A stretch of DNA of 64,000 nucleotides from Magnaporthiopsis rhizophila (taxonomy: Eukaryota > Ascomycota > Sordariomycetes > Magnaporthales > Magnaporthaceae), in the NCBI GenBank assembly GCA_003049465.1, contig PYSS01000015.1:76807-140806 (forward strand), given 5' to 3'. Numbering within the stretch: the stretch's first letter is position 1; each line of letters opens with the position of its first letter. The position numbers and the translations under genes are program-made. This document shows, one piece after another, positions 1 to 11,112 of the stretch. The notes beneath the pieces are model-generated. The model was not told the DNA's origin. It saw only the letters and a program-made list of their open reading frames with translations, and ran no database searches.

Positions 1-1
1 C

Positions 2-259
2 CTAAACATTGACCGCCTCTCCTTCCTCACGGCGGTGCTGGGGCTACTCGACATGGAGGAACATGTAGCTGGGGGCCGGTTCGCGCTCTCCCGCAGTCGG
101 TCCTGGGTGTTGTGGCTGTTAAACGATGGCCTGTGTGGCTTTTGCTGTTGGAAGTCGCTTGTCGTGGGTGGTGGTGGTGATGGTTGGGATGATGGGTTGG
201 TGCGCGAGATGTCGCGACTGGGGAACTTGACGGCAGGCATGACCAAGTTTAATAAATGA
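2..259 (+). CDS. 3' end of an unidentified gene (partial)
   Basis: An open frame enters from the left edge and runs 85 codons to a TGA at 257-259. The first 30 or so residues (beginning LNIDRLSFLTAVLGLLDMEE) have amphipathic, protein-like composition. The remainder is rich in Gly, Trp and Cys and less convincing, so the true stop or an intron may lie earlier. An AATAAA at 251-256 directly overlaps the stop region and would fit a gene 3' end. I do not recognise a family. It could also be noncoding sequence that happens to be open. Confidence 0.3.
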   Translation, partial: LNIDRLSFLTAVLGLLDMEEHVAGGRFALSRSRSWVLWLLNDGLCGFCCWKSLVVGGGGDGWDDGLVREMSRLGNLTAGMTKFNK

Positions 260-1548
260 GTATTTATTAGGTAGCCCCCGGAGAGCACAGCTGTCCACCA
301 GCTGCTTCTCTGGTAGGCTCTGTCGGGCGCATGGAGCGTGCTGGCGTGCCTGGTGTCGCCACTAGCTACTGCATGTCCGGCTGGTGGTGTAGGGGGCGGG
401 GTGCCATGCAGGCAAAGGCACCAATACGACAGGCCAGCTCTTGCGATGAGGTCACAGCCTGAATGGGAGGTCGCAGAGAGCCGAGGTGGGTTTCACTTTG
501 GAGAATTTTGAGATACGAATGGAAACCAAGGGTAATACCGGAGGCAGTATGGGGTGAATCTGGGGAAATAAACGACGAGCTCTAAGCCTTTGAGGAGTAG
601 GGAACAAATCCTCGTCATCTATTTTGATCATCAGTCTGACCGACTTTGACAGCCTAAAATGTCAAGATAAAAAAGACGCACGGAACTGAAGTAGCCGAAA
701 ACGCCGTGATTTCTCCCCATTGCTGACCTTGACAGGTTGACGTCGTTGATATCGCTGGATACCACATCGTCACGGCTACGAAACCAAGGACCTGGGTCGG
801 GCGACAGATCAAGCCAACCAGTGCCTGATCAGCTTCGACGACGACGGCGAGGATGCAGCCGTTCAGCGGGGCATGGCCCTGGCTGAAGGACACTCATCCT
901 AGCGGCGACCCCTTGAAGCGGCCTTTGAGTATGCTGTCAAAATGGGAGCCTTCCCCAGGATCAATCAAAAGGAACAGGGGAAAGAGAGCGAAAGTTCGGA
1001 TAGCGACATCATCGATTATGAGAGACTCGGCCGCTGATTGGGTGTCATGGGGCGGCGTACCAGATTTTATCCCTGCTGTTGTGCTAAGATCGGTGTAATG
1101 ACCGTCACCGTCGTGGGCCAGGAACAGTTGTATGGGATGGAATGGAGGGTGAGAAATGCGGACAGCTGGGGTTTGAGGATCCAAATAACGGTGCTTTCCA
1201 GCTGTGGCGTGCAGCTCATTGCCCTTTTTGGACGCTAGCCCGGAGGGTGGTTCTCCAGATGATTGGCTGGCCAAAAGGCATGACCTCATCGACAACCGCC
1301 ACCACCACATGCCGTCAATGTGCGCATTGCTTCACTCCTCGCAGTGGTGTGGCTCAATCGGCCTGCTCGTTTTACCATGCTAATGGATCTGGCCAACAAG
1401 TTGGCCTTTCGTGACTTTTTCTCTAGTCTCTGCCAATGCAGCGAGCCATGGAAGGTCCTGGATTCGAGCTGTGGTATTGCAGGGCCCAGAAACTCCCAAA
1501 ACACATGTTTCTCTGCCTTCCGGACCACTCGGCCATCACCCTGTGGAA
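260..1548. other. Intergenic; possible decayed coding sequence at about 720-1480
   Basis: No intact gene. On the + strand, short protein-like stretches occur in shifting frames: a frame open from 750 that reads GYETKDLGRATDQANQCL, continues to a TAG at 900 and goes on in the same frame to a TGA near 1035; then a fragment reading DDWLAKRHDLIDNRHHH near 1255-1310 and one reading VNVRIASLLAVVWLNRPARF near 1313-1375. The pattern suggests a broken gene or one with several small unresolved exons. No family recognised. Confidence 0.3.
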
Positions 1549-3165
1549 TCAAGACTCGACAATCTTAGTTTCAAACTTGAAGCCCTGGCTGTTGAGTCGC
1601 TCAATGAAAGGCTGGCCAAGGCACGCGGGAGTGTAGATTCCGCCTCTGAGCTGCAAGTCGTCGTAGTCCTCAAGGATCGTCAGAGCCGCCTGGGCGAGAG
1701 TGATCCCAGTTACTGCGGAGAAAAAATCCAGGCGCACAGTCAGCAAACATGCCAATATTTTTTCCTTGCTAGAGAGGCACATGGGGGCATACAGTGATAC
1801 ATGCTCCCTTGGAACCGCGCCTCGCAATACGCTTGCTTGGCTGCCTCGCCCGTTGTGTCCGCGTCGGCTATCGCCCGCAGTTGGATAGCCTCGCGCGCGC
1901 CATCCTCTCGACTTTTACCCTGGCCCGGCTGGGTCAGGAAGCGCCGGGCCAGGCGTCGGAGCGGACCCGGCGTCATCACGAGGAAAAGGCCGCCCAGGGC
2001 GAAAGCGAGGTGCATCGCGAACCCCTGCAGTCGACTAGGCGCCCGCATGTACTCCCTGAAGCTGAAGTTGGGCCCATAGGCCTGCGGCTGTCGCGAGGGC
2101 GTCGTCGTCAGCAAGCCCCAGGTCCTCTCGACGATGGCGACGTTGGTGCGGCCCGTGAACGATGTCGTGAGGAGCCCCAAACCGGGCACCGTGACCAGAC
2201 CGGTCAGTCGAGACATGAGAGACGGCTTGGGGCCGCGCGGGCGGTTGGGGCGAGGGACAGGGGATAGGGCATAGGGCTTCAAGGCACGCGAGAGCTCCTT
2301 GAGGGAAAACCTGTCCAAAATGTTGAACACGGTGTCGATTGTGCCTCCGGACGGCGCGGCGCTATATCGGAGGGTCGTGGGTCAGCCAGTCCAACAAGAA
2401 TTGAGCCGCGTCTCGAGACGATAAGATTCAGATATCGGGGGACTCCCTTACTCGATCTGGATGGACAATGTCACAGCCCGGGTTTGCACGCCCAGCTTCT
2501 CCCTGATGATAGAGGCAAGCGACCAAGCCATGAGGTCCGATGGGGCCGACTCGATGCCAATCTGGGGAAACATGAGCGCACCGCTGGACGTGGCCGCGGC
2601 CTCGTATTTCTCGATCATTTGCAAGACCCAGGGGACCTCTCCAGTGACGTCCAGATAGTGCGTTCCATTCTCGGCGCACGACTTGAACGCATGCTCGCCA
2701 TAGAGACAGTACGGGCCAACAGTCGTCATGAGTATGGCGGTCCTTTTGGCTAGGGCCGCGAGGCTCTCATCGTCAAGAATGCATACTTCCAGAGCTGCTC
2801 GGGTGAGATTCCGGCATGGGAGAGACGTCAGCGAGCCTTGTGCGTGTCTACGTCCCCAGGCAAACCATGGTAACTGCCTACCCGGCTGGCTCCTGTCAGA
2901 ATTCTGGGCCTTGAGATCCGTTGCTATCTTTTCGAGTTTGTCCCGCGACCGGCCGGCAATAGCCCATCTGAGGTCAGTAGGCAGGGATGCCGCTACACAC
3001 TCCGCAGTATATAGGCCGGTATAGCCTGAATGGGCAGGATGTCAGCCCCGGGAACTTTTTATTTTGTAATATCGGGGCCTCTTTGGCGACATCGTCGTCC
3101 TTACCGGTAGCCCCAAACAGGACAAGATCGTATTGGCGACTGTGCCGTAGTTTCCTGGACGGCAT
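1549..3165 (-). CDS. Saccharopine dehydrogenase-like oxidoreductase (membrane-associated)
   Basis: Five exons on the minus strand: 3165-3105, 3025-2882, 2794-2452, 2361-1793 and 1712-1549. All junctions keep frame and give 426 residues, the normal family length of roughly 410-440. The N-terminus carries the Rossmann dinucleotide-binding motif (DLVLFGATGYTG, residues about 13-24), followed by the AGRSRDKLE segment. The middle has TTVGPYCLYGE and YLDVTGEVPWV, typical of the saccharopine-dehydrogenase-like (trans-acting enoyl reductase) family. One hydrophobic segment near residues 315-332 (FAMHLAFALGGLFLVM) could anchor it to a membrane or lipid droplet. The C-terminus GGIYTPACLGQPFIERLN is conserved in fungal members. 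These proteins are usually annotated by similarity only and are not true lysine-pathway enzymes, so the substrate is unknown. The start ATG at 3165 is the only one giving the complete Rossmann motif. Confidence 0.9.
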
Positions 3166-4499
3166 GTTGCCTGAATAGTGTCAATGGCGAAGACTCGAGT
3201 GTCTATCTACCTTACAAGCCTGATGGCGGTTGTATAATGGTAGTATTTTCTTTTTCCTGCAAGCGCGGGGTAGTGGGAGTTTTGTTGTGGCATTGATGAA
3301 TTTGATTGATAAGGACACGGGCAAGGCGAGAGATGGGATTGATGTCTGCTCAAGGTTTTCAGTTGAGCCTCGCAGCTAACCTTAACCCTGTTCCGGACCC
3401 TGGAAACACAGACTGCAGCTGGACGTAACTGCGCACAGCAGAAGGTATAGAAAGCGACCGGAAATACTATCCCGTATTTCCATGCAGATATTAGCAATGT
3501 CTGCTGTCATGCTGAGGCCCCCATCTTGTATAATGCTTTGACCTTGGTAAGCCAGCCGGGTGGTCAACCGCAAGCTGGCAGTTGTAATGACGTAACGGGA
3601 CTCGCCGAGCCCGTTTATCTCGAGGTGGTCATGATTTGCGAATGGGATTTTATCCCTAAATCTGGGGAAGGGTGGTGGGATAGAAAATCACATGCATGGC
3701 TCGTTTCTCGTTGGCCAATGTGGCGTCTTAGCTGGGCTATCCCGAAGCGAGCACCAGCATCGATTGAGCGCCCGTGTGTGTGGCTTCTGCCCCCATGCCG
3801 CATCCCCGCATTCTGCCGCACCAAACAGCACTGGCATTTGGATTGAAAGCATCTAGAGGGACCTAGCGGTCGGTCAGTGTTCAGAGCAGCACGATTGAGA
3901 GTCAGGAGTCTTGATGCTATCAGGTAAAGACAAGCCATCCCATGCTCCGCAGATATCGTCAACTCCATCGCCCCATTTTCTGCCCACTGCCCCGTCAACC
4001 CGCGCGGCACACGGCTCTGCGCAGAAAGGTAAAACGTGTGCTGATGGTGTGGAGCACAGACGCGCACGCGGAAAATCTTGCAAGACGTCATTTATACCGA
4101 GTCGCTCACCCAAACACGAAGACGCAACTGCTGTTGCCGCTGCTGTGCCTGAGTGCTCGCAAAACACACAAGACAGCTCACCAAGACGGCTGGCTGGAGG
4201 AGCTTCGAGTCACGGCGATCCGAGCACAAAGCCCAATTGACCGCCAGCCGGCCACCGATTCGTCCAGCGCTCCGCGGTCACGCCGTTACCAACTCTAACT
4301 AAACCGAAGCGTCCCAGCTCCCATCCGTCCGTCGCTGCCCCATGAGCCGTCATCGAATTTACTTTCGCTCCCTCCCTTTTCTGAAACGCAGCGTCGCCGG
4401 CCCGTCGCCGCCCTTCGCTGCCAGGTGACGACGCACACGAGCCTGGGACATCCTTGCATCATCGGCAAACCGCCCAAGAGCTCAGTCGACAAGGCGACC
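3166..4499. promoter_or_regulatory. Divergent intergenic region between the oxidoreductase (-) and RMD1-like (+) genes
   Basis: About 1.3 kb separating two divergently transcribed genes. No convincing coding sequence on either strand. The 3' part (about 4100-4499) must hold the leader of the RMD1-like gene. There is no clear TATA box. I see nothing else I can name. Confidence 0.5.
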
Positions 4500-6560
4500 A
4501 TGACCGAGGCTGCCTCCGAGACCTCGCCGCTGCTGCGGGCTGTGCCAGCAGACAGCTCTCCCGTGTCGCCGCGTCCCAGCGCGAGGCGTACCGTGACCTT
4601 CAACCCAAACCCGGTGACGAGGACCATCGAGCCCGATCCGCCCTCGGTCCGCCGTCGCGTCTCCCACGACGTGTCACACCACTCTCGGCTTCATACGCAG
4701 GGTGGCTCGGCCCCCTCGACCCCGACCAGCACCATGAGCACTGGCAGCCTGGCCGCTGGCCCGCCCATGTTCGCCGCCATCAACGACAAGCTCCGCCGAC
4801 GCAACTCCCATGGCGCCATTGGCGCCTCCTACCATGGCGGCGCCGCGAACACCAACGGGAACAGTCACCTGCTCCCCGCCCCTGGCGGCCTCGGCCTGCA
4901 CCCAGGCGCCGTCAAGGTCGGCCCACAGCGTAGCACCAAGAAGGCGCAGAAGCTCAAGCTGCTGCCGACGCCCGAGCAGATGCTCGGCGAGGAGCTGTCT
5001 CCCGACGAAGAGAGCGGCCGCGAAGTCTACAGCCAATACACGCGCATCAAGGACCCTACCGCTCGCAGGGACGCCGCCCGCCTCGGCAAGGCCGACCGCG
5101 ACCGCCTGCCCCGTGTCACCGCCTACTGCACTGCAAATCGCTACCAGATGGAGGGCCTCATGCGCTTCCTGAAAGGTCACCGTGGCAGGGCAAAGGGTGC
5201 CAACCCCAAGCTGATAGACGAGTGTATATACACCCCATACCAGTACAGGGACCTTCCGCCCCCCGAGCGCGGCGCCAGGACTACCGTGACCACCAAAGCC
5301 TCTGCCACTACTGGTAGTGGGGATGATGGTGGCGGTTCGGGAGATGTCCAGGCAGCAGGGGGGAATGGTTCGCCGCCGCTGAGACGCCACTCGACGGGCG
5401 AGGTGGATGCCACAACTCCCAGGTTCAGTCACGGGGATCTGATAGACTTGGAGCCGGAGCCACTGCCCGAGGCGGAGCCGGAAACTCCCGACCTACGGAG
5501 ACCTAGGAGCCGTGATGGCGAGGGTCACGGCGAGGATCACCCCCACGGCGAAAACCACGAGCACAACAACGGCTTCCACCCGGAGAGCGCAAGCCATGCG
5601 CACGGCGCCATGATCGGTTGCCGCGCGGCCACCGTGGTCGGCGATGATCCTGCGCTGGCGGAGAGGCCGGCCGATCTGGACATCGAGGTGCACACGCCCG
5701 AGGTCTTCCTGTTCGACTACGGCGTCGTGGTCATCTGGGGCATGTCGATCGCGCAGGAGCAGCGGTTCCTCAAGGAGATCGCCAAGTTCGAGACGGAGAA
5801 GCTCGCGGCCGAGGACGTCGAGACCGAGTACTTCAACTTCTACTACACCCGCGAGTATCAGCCCAGGATATACAACGACTTTATCACGTTACGCGACAAG
5901 AAGAACTACATGACCAAGTTGGCCATTTCTCATGCGCTGGCCCAGAGCGTCAAGGTAAGGATAACACGGGAATGGCGGTTTTTTTTTTTTTTTTTTTTTT
6001 TCTTTGCGAGATGCTTTATTTACCAAAGAATCGGTTACTGACCACTGCCAAATGTAGACATCCCTCTTCGAGGAGCTCATTGCATCTACCATCGACACGT
6101 GCAAGGACATACCCACGCAGATCGCGCTCACGGGCAAGATCAACCTCAGCCGGACGCGCATCAACATGCAGATCGGCGAGCTCTTCATCCTGCGCATCAA
6201 CATCCACCTCAACGGCTCCGTGCTCGACACGCCCGAGATCTTCTGGGTCGAGCCGCAGCTCGAGCCGCTCTACCAGGCCGTCCGCACCTACCTCGAGATG
6301 GACCAGCGTGTGGGCCTGTTGACGGAGCGCCTCGACGTCATTGCCGACCTCCTTGCCGTGCTCAAGGATCAGCTGAGCCACGGCCACGGTGAGAAGCTCG
6401 AGTGGATTGGTACGTTGGTGCTCTGTATTTTTCCCAACATACGTGTCGAGTGTTATATATACTAACCCTTGCAAATCGCACAGTCATCGTTCTCATCGCC
6501 GCCGAGATCCTGGTAGCCTTGATTAATATCGTTGTAGACTTGTATGCAGGCGTTGAGTGA
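4500..6560 (+). CDS. RMD1/RMD8-family (DUF155) membrane protein
   Basis: Three exons (4500-5954, 6058-6409, 6484-6560) encode 627 residues. The start is the ATG at 4500 in a good context (gcgaccATGacc); the frame is open upstream but offers only a non-ATG start. The N-terminal third is Ser/Pro/Arg-rich and probably disordered. A DUF155 core begins near residue 205 (RLPRVTAYCTANRYQMEGLM), is interrupted by a Gly- and His-rich linker (about residues 260-385), and resumes with VFLFDYGVVVIWGMS and TEYFNFYYTREYQPRIYNDF. The C-terminus has the FEELIASTI and GKINLSRTRI segments and ends in one transmembrane helix (VIVLIAAEILVALINIVVDL). Yeast Rmd1 and Rmd8 are required for meiotic nuclear division and sporulation; human RMND1 is a mitochondrial relative. 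The precise function here is inferred. Intron 1 contains a 23-nt T tract; intron 2 has an ACTAAC branch site at 6461. Confidence 0.93.
5979..6001 (+). repeat. T(23) homopolymer inside intron 1 of the RMD1-like gene
   Basis: Uninterrupted run of 23 T in the 103-nt intron 5955-6057. It lies well upstream of the branch-like TTACTGAC (about 6035) and the TAG acceptor at 6055-6057. Confidence 0.95.
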
Positions 6561-7398
6561 TATCAGTCGCGCACATGTTATTTATCACATTTCTTTGTAC
6601 TTCTTTTGCCACTATTCCTTCTTCTTTTCCTGCTTTTTATGCCTTGGTCGGCCTCCTCTTTCAGGCGACTTGATCCTCATAATGCATTTGGTGTCGCGGG
6701 CGGTCTTTTTTTCTTTTTTTCCTTTGCTGGGGCGTGCTCGATTGGCGCCAGAGGGAGTTGACGAACCATCTAAAGCATTTATTCTGCTTCTTTCCTTGCT
6801 ATGTTTTGCTCGCTCTACGTCCAAGGTCCGGGGCCATGAGAAGAGAACGAGAGAGGTTCTGGGCGGTGCGATGGGCTTTTCGCGCCTTCACAGACAGCAG
6901 GAGTTCAGCTGTATGATTAGTCTAGCTGTAAACAAGTACACGCTATATACCATGGCCACTTTTTTTTTTTTCCTTCGCCCTTCTCCCTTCCCCCTTGGCT
7001 AGGTATCTGTTACTTTGTCAAAAGCAAGTTCCAAGGATTCGTATGCATGTCTTCAGTACGAGTTAATACTGTTTTTATTTCCGCTCCCACTGGGTGAGCC
7101 CAAACGACCACAACAAAAGTCGGTGAATCTAACAACAAAAGAAAAACTAGCCTTTTCCCAATGGTGATCATGTCCTGTGTTTTGAAGCGCCAAACTCCGC
7201 GACGCCTAGATATCCGCCCATTCGGTACAGAAGAAAAGGAAAAGAAACCAGGGGGAAGCATTGGCACACAATGTGAAAGCAAACGCAGGCCAATGACAGA
7301 CAAAGTCAAAACTCGGGATTATCAGGCCCGGGCGGCTGCGGGCTTCCCGAAGAACGCTCATACGTGATGAAGCTCTACTAGTCAGAGAACTGGCTGTC
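6561..7398. other. Convergent 3' intergenic region
   Basis: Lies between the stop of the RMD1-like gene and the stop of the NHP10-like gene, which are transcribed towards each other. T-rich, with a T(13) run near 6960. No coding sequence seen; it should contain both 3' UTRs. Confidence 0.6.
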
Positions 7399-8536
7399 CT
7401 ACTCCTTGTCCCTGGCTGCGTCCCCCTCGGGCTCCGTGTCGTAGTTCGCCATCTCAACGTCCTCGTCCTGCGCACCAGTGGTGCCGGCAGCTGCGGCCTG
7501 CGGCGTGTCGGCCGCCGCGGCCTCGTCGGCGGGACGCTCAACCTTGACGATGGGCACGGCGGACGAAGACGTGGCGCGCTCCGGCGCGTCGTCGTCGTCT
7601 TCGCCGTCCCCCCGCTGATTCTTCTTTTCGTACGCGTTCTTGTCCTTCTCGTACTTTGCGAGCTCCTTCTCGTACCGCGCCTGGAACTCGTCCCTGTCGG
7701 CGTTCGGCAGGTCCTTCCAGCGGCGCGCGAGCTCCTCGTCGATGCCGGCGGCGTCCTTGCTCTTGTCTGACGGCTTGGCGTCGTCGGCGTCCATGTCGTC
7801 GGCGTCTTTCTCCTTTTGCGTCTTGTCCTTGTCCGCCGCCGCCTTGTCGCCGGCCTCCTTGGCCTTGTCGGCCTCGAGCGACGGCCGGATGTCGCGGCAG
7901 TAGAGCTCAAAGGCCGTGTTAGGCGCGCGCGGCGGCCCTTGGTGCTTGCCGTTGGCGCCCGCGTTCCGCTGCTGGCTCTGGCTGTCGGCATTCGTGTGCG
8001 ACAGCGCGTCCGACGCTGCGGGCGATCCGCCGCCCAGGCCGCCGCCCGAGGTCTGGCTGATGAAGGTGGATCCAGGCGCGCCGGCGGGGTCGCCACCCGG
8101 GTTGGCGGACATCTTCCTATGTCCTCGCTTCGTCCTTAGGGGTTTCTCCTTGGGCTGGAGGAGGGAACATTGTCAGTCTTCATTCCAAGAGCAGTGGTGC
8201 GTCGTCCAGAGCAGGGATATGATCGAGGGATATCGGAAGGTGTGAACCTACCGTTGGAGGAGGGCTAGGGCTGCCGTCCGAGTCCTCGACGTTTGTGCTT
8301 ATCCTCTTTGCGAGCTGCTCGAGGAGGAACGCGCGCTCGATGCGCATCTTCTCGGCCTGGCGGTTCAGGCGGGCCAGGCGCAGGCGTGAGGCCTCATTGG
8401 CCTCTTCGACCTCGGCGGTTCGCTGCTTGAGCTGGATGCACTTGCGCCGGTACGCCTCCTCGACCGAGGGCGGGAGCGCCGGCGTTGCTGCGCTGGCTTC
8501 GCCGTTGGGAGGGGAGTCGTCAGTGTGGGAGTCCAT
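7399..8536 (-). CDS. NHP10-like HMG-box protein (INO80-type chromatin subunit)
   Basis: Two exons (8536-8252 and 8154-7399) joined in frame across a 97-nt intron with an ACTGACA branch site give 346 residues. The start ATG at 8536 (atcaaaATGgac) precedes a coiled coil of about residues 25-75 beginning EEAYRRKCIQLKQRTAEVEE, which matches the N-terminal region of fungal Nhp10/Nht1 proteins. An HMG box follows (about 169-270): helix 1 reads PPRAPNTAFELYCRDIRP and helices 2-3 include EELARRWKDLP and DEFQARYEKELAKYEKDK. About 40 charged Lys/Asp-rich residues (about 190-232) are inserted between helix 1 and helix 2. The tail is acidic and Ala-rich, with a possible sumoylation-type site (VKVE). Yeast Nhp10 binds DNA within the INO80 remodeller; that role is inferred from architecture. 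It is divergent from CCT8. Confidence 0.85.
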
Positions 8537-9187
8537 TTTGATGTGAGATGCGAGTTGGTGATGCATGTGTTGGGCGTTTATCGAGAAGAAAATAAGTCCA
8601 AAGAAGAAGAAAAAAAAGCAAAGGGGCAAACAAAAGCTAGATGAGTCGCTGGTGTTTTGAGTTCAGAGGCGGAATTGGGAGAGGGATGACGAGCACAAGC
8701 AGCGGGAATGTATTCAAAATCGGGAGCTAAAGCATGGGTTGATGCTTACAGGGAGCCATTGTGCTAGCGGTATGTGCGACCGAGATTGGAAAAAGCCGGG
8801 ATGGCGGCGCGGTGACGCTTGGGTAACCTGATTGACGACGGGCAGGCTGCGTGGCTGTCCAAGAAACGCGGCGCGCAAATCAGTAGAACATCACAGCTGC
8901 ACGAGCCATTCGGAGCCAGGCGCTGATCATGTCGAGAGCTGGCTGGGACAAGCGCGGTGCTGGCTGGGGTGATGTGGAGCTGGACAGTCTGGTGGATCCC
9001 AGCTTGCCTCAACGGGCTGTCAGTGCAATTGGCTGCTTGATTCTGTACCCACCCCAAGGCTGCTGCTGCTGCTGCTACACGCCTCCCAGAACTTTTTGGA
9101 GGGGCCGGAGCTACCGCCACTTGAATCACCACCATCCGCGGGCAAAACTGGTGCTTTGGGATATTTCCACATACCAGACGCGCCGCC
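8537..9187. promoter_or_regulatory. Bidirectional promoter region NHP10-like / CCT8
   Basis: 651 bp separate the start codons of two divergent genes, so promoters for both must lie here. A (CTG)5 tract sits near 9060-9075. No TATA box or gene-like ORF is evident. Confidence 0.6.
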
Positions 9188-11112
9188 ATGTCGTTGAACA
9201 TCCCAAACGCCCCCAACGCGGGCCTGTTCAAGGGTGGCTACAACAAGTAAGCTAGCTGCTGCCCTGGGCAAAAACAGAACCCCTAGAACTGCGCTACCCC
9301 ACCACGCCTTCACCTTTGCGCTTGAGAGCCGGGGCAGGACGCATCCGAATATCAAGGACTGACCCTCTCACCACCACCACCCCAGCTACGACTCGGAAGA
9401 TGGCGCCGTAATCCGTAATATCGAGGCCTGCCGGGCCATCTCGACGACGGTCCAGACCTCGCTGGGCCCATATGGCCGCAACAAGATCGTCATCAACCAC
9501 CTGCAGAAGATGATCCTGACCTCGGACGCCGCCACCATCCTGCGCGAGCTCGACGTCGTCCACCCGGCCGCCAAGCTCCTTGTCATGGCCAGCCAGCAGC
9601 AGGACGCCGAGATGGGCGATGCCACCAACCTGGTCATTGTCCTGGCCGGCGAGCTGCTGCGCAAGGCCGAGGATTTGTTGCGCATGGGTCTCAAAACGGC
9701 CGACATCGTCACGGGCTACGAGCGCGCCCAGACCTTTGCCCTCGAGGCCCTCGAGGAGCTGGTTGTCGACAAGGTTGAGGACCTGCGCAACGAGGAGGAG
9801 CTCAGCAAAGCCCTGCGCACCGTCATCGCCAGCAAACAGAACGGCAACGAGGACTTCCTGGCCGATCTCGTCGCCGAGGCCGTGCTTGCCGTGCTGCCCA
9901 AGAACCCCGCCAACTTCAACGTCGACAATGTGCGCGTTGTCAAGATCATGGGCGGCAGCCTGGACCAGAGCAAGGTCGTCAAGGGCATGGTCTTTGCCAA
10001 GGAGCCGGATGGATCCGTCAAGAAGGCTGCCAAGGCCAAGGTCGGCGTCTTCACGTGCCCCATCGACATCAGCCAGACCGAGACCAAGGGGACGGTGCTG
10101 CTGAAGAACGCCAAGGAGATGCTCGACTTCAGCAAGGGCGAGGAGGAGCAGCTCGAGGCCACCATCAAGGGGCTGCACGACGTCGGCCTGCGCGTCGTCA
10201 TCGCCGGCTCCACCGTAGGCGATCTGGCCATGCACTACCTCAACCGCTACGGCATCCTGGTGATCAAGATCCTGAGCAAGTTCGAGCTTCGTCGTGTCTG
10301 CCGCGTCGTTGGCGCCACCCCGCTTGCCCGACTCGGCGCCCCGATGCCCGACGAGACGGGCTCGGTGGATGTGGTTGAGACGGTCGAGATCGGCGGTGAC
10401 CGCGTCACCGTCTTCCGCCAGGAGGACGAGGCCACCAGGACGGCCACCCTGGTCCTGCGCGGCGCCACCCAGAACCACCTGGACGACGTTGAGCGCGCTG
10501 TCGACGACGGCGTCAACGTCGTCAAGGCTATCACCAAGGATCCCCGCCTCATCCCGGGTGCCGGCTGCACCGAGATCCAGCTGGTCGAGCGGCTGCAGGC
10601 CTTTGGAGACAAGACGGCCGGTCTGTCGCAGTACTCGATCAAGAAGTTTGGCGAGGCCTTTGAGGTTGTCCCCAGGACAATTGCCGAGAGCGCCGGTCTG
10701 GACGCCACCGAGGTTCTCAGCAGGCTCTACGCGGCTGCGCATAAGAAGGAGAAGTGGACGACGGGGGTTGACATCGAGGTAAGTCCCTTGTCGGCCTTTG
10801 AAAGCCGGTGTGATCGGTATAGGCTAACCAGCAGCAGAATGAGGACGAGACCGGAACCCTGGACGTCAAGGAGAACAGCATCCTGGACCTGCTCGTAGCG
10901 AAGCAGTGGGCTATCAAGCTGGCCACCGAGGCCGCACGGACAATTCTTTCTGTAGACCAGATCATCGTCGCAAGACAAGCCGGCGGCCCGAAGCCGCCAG
11001 GACCTAACCCGGTAAGTGTTATCGGCGATGCCCATAGTCCCCCACATCGCGCCTGAGCCGCAAATTTACTAACACATGGTTTTCTTGGCTGAAGAACTGG
11101 GATGAGGACTAA
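9188..11112 (+). CDS. CCT8: T-complex protein 1 subunit theta (CCT8)
   Basis: Four exons (9188-9246, 9386-10778, 10838-11011, 11095-11112) encode 547 residues, the expected length. The start ATG at 9188 is in a strong context (cgccgccATGtcg). The protein is one of eight subunits of the cytosolic chaperonin TRiC/CCT, which folds actin and tubulin. Group II chaperonin features are clear: NIEACRAISTTVQTSLGPYG near the N-terminus, the nucleotide-loop segment DAEMGDATNLVIVLAGELL, the apical region with the VKIMGGSLDQS strand, and PGAGCTEIQLVERL in the C-terminal equatorial domain. The P-loop reads GDATN where most CCT subunits have GDGTT; theta subunits commonly vary here. The third exon ends in a Gly/Pro-rich tail, and the last exon adds only NWDED. 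Introns carry CTGAC, GCTAAC and ACTAAC branch sites. Assignment to theta rather than another subunit is secure from the N-terminal and tail sequences. Confidence 0.97.

Noticed and set aside
9294..10742. 482-codon minus-strand frame opposite CCT8
   Set aside because: Antisense shadow of the strongly codon-biased CCT8 exon.
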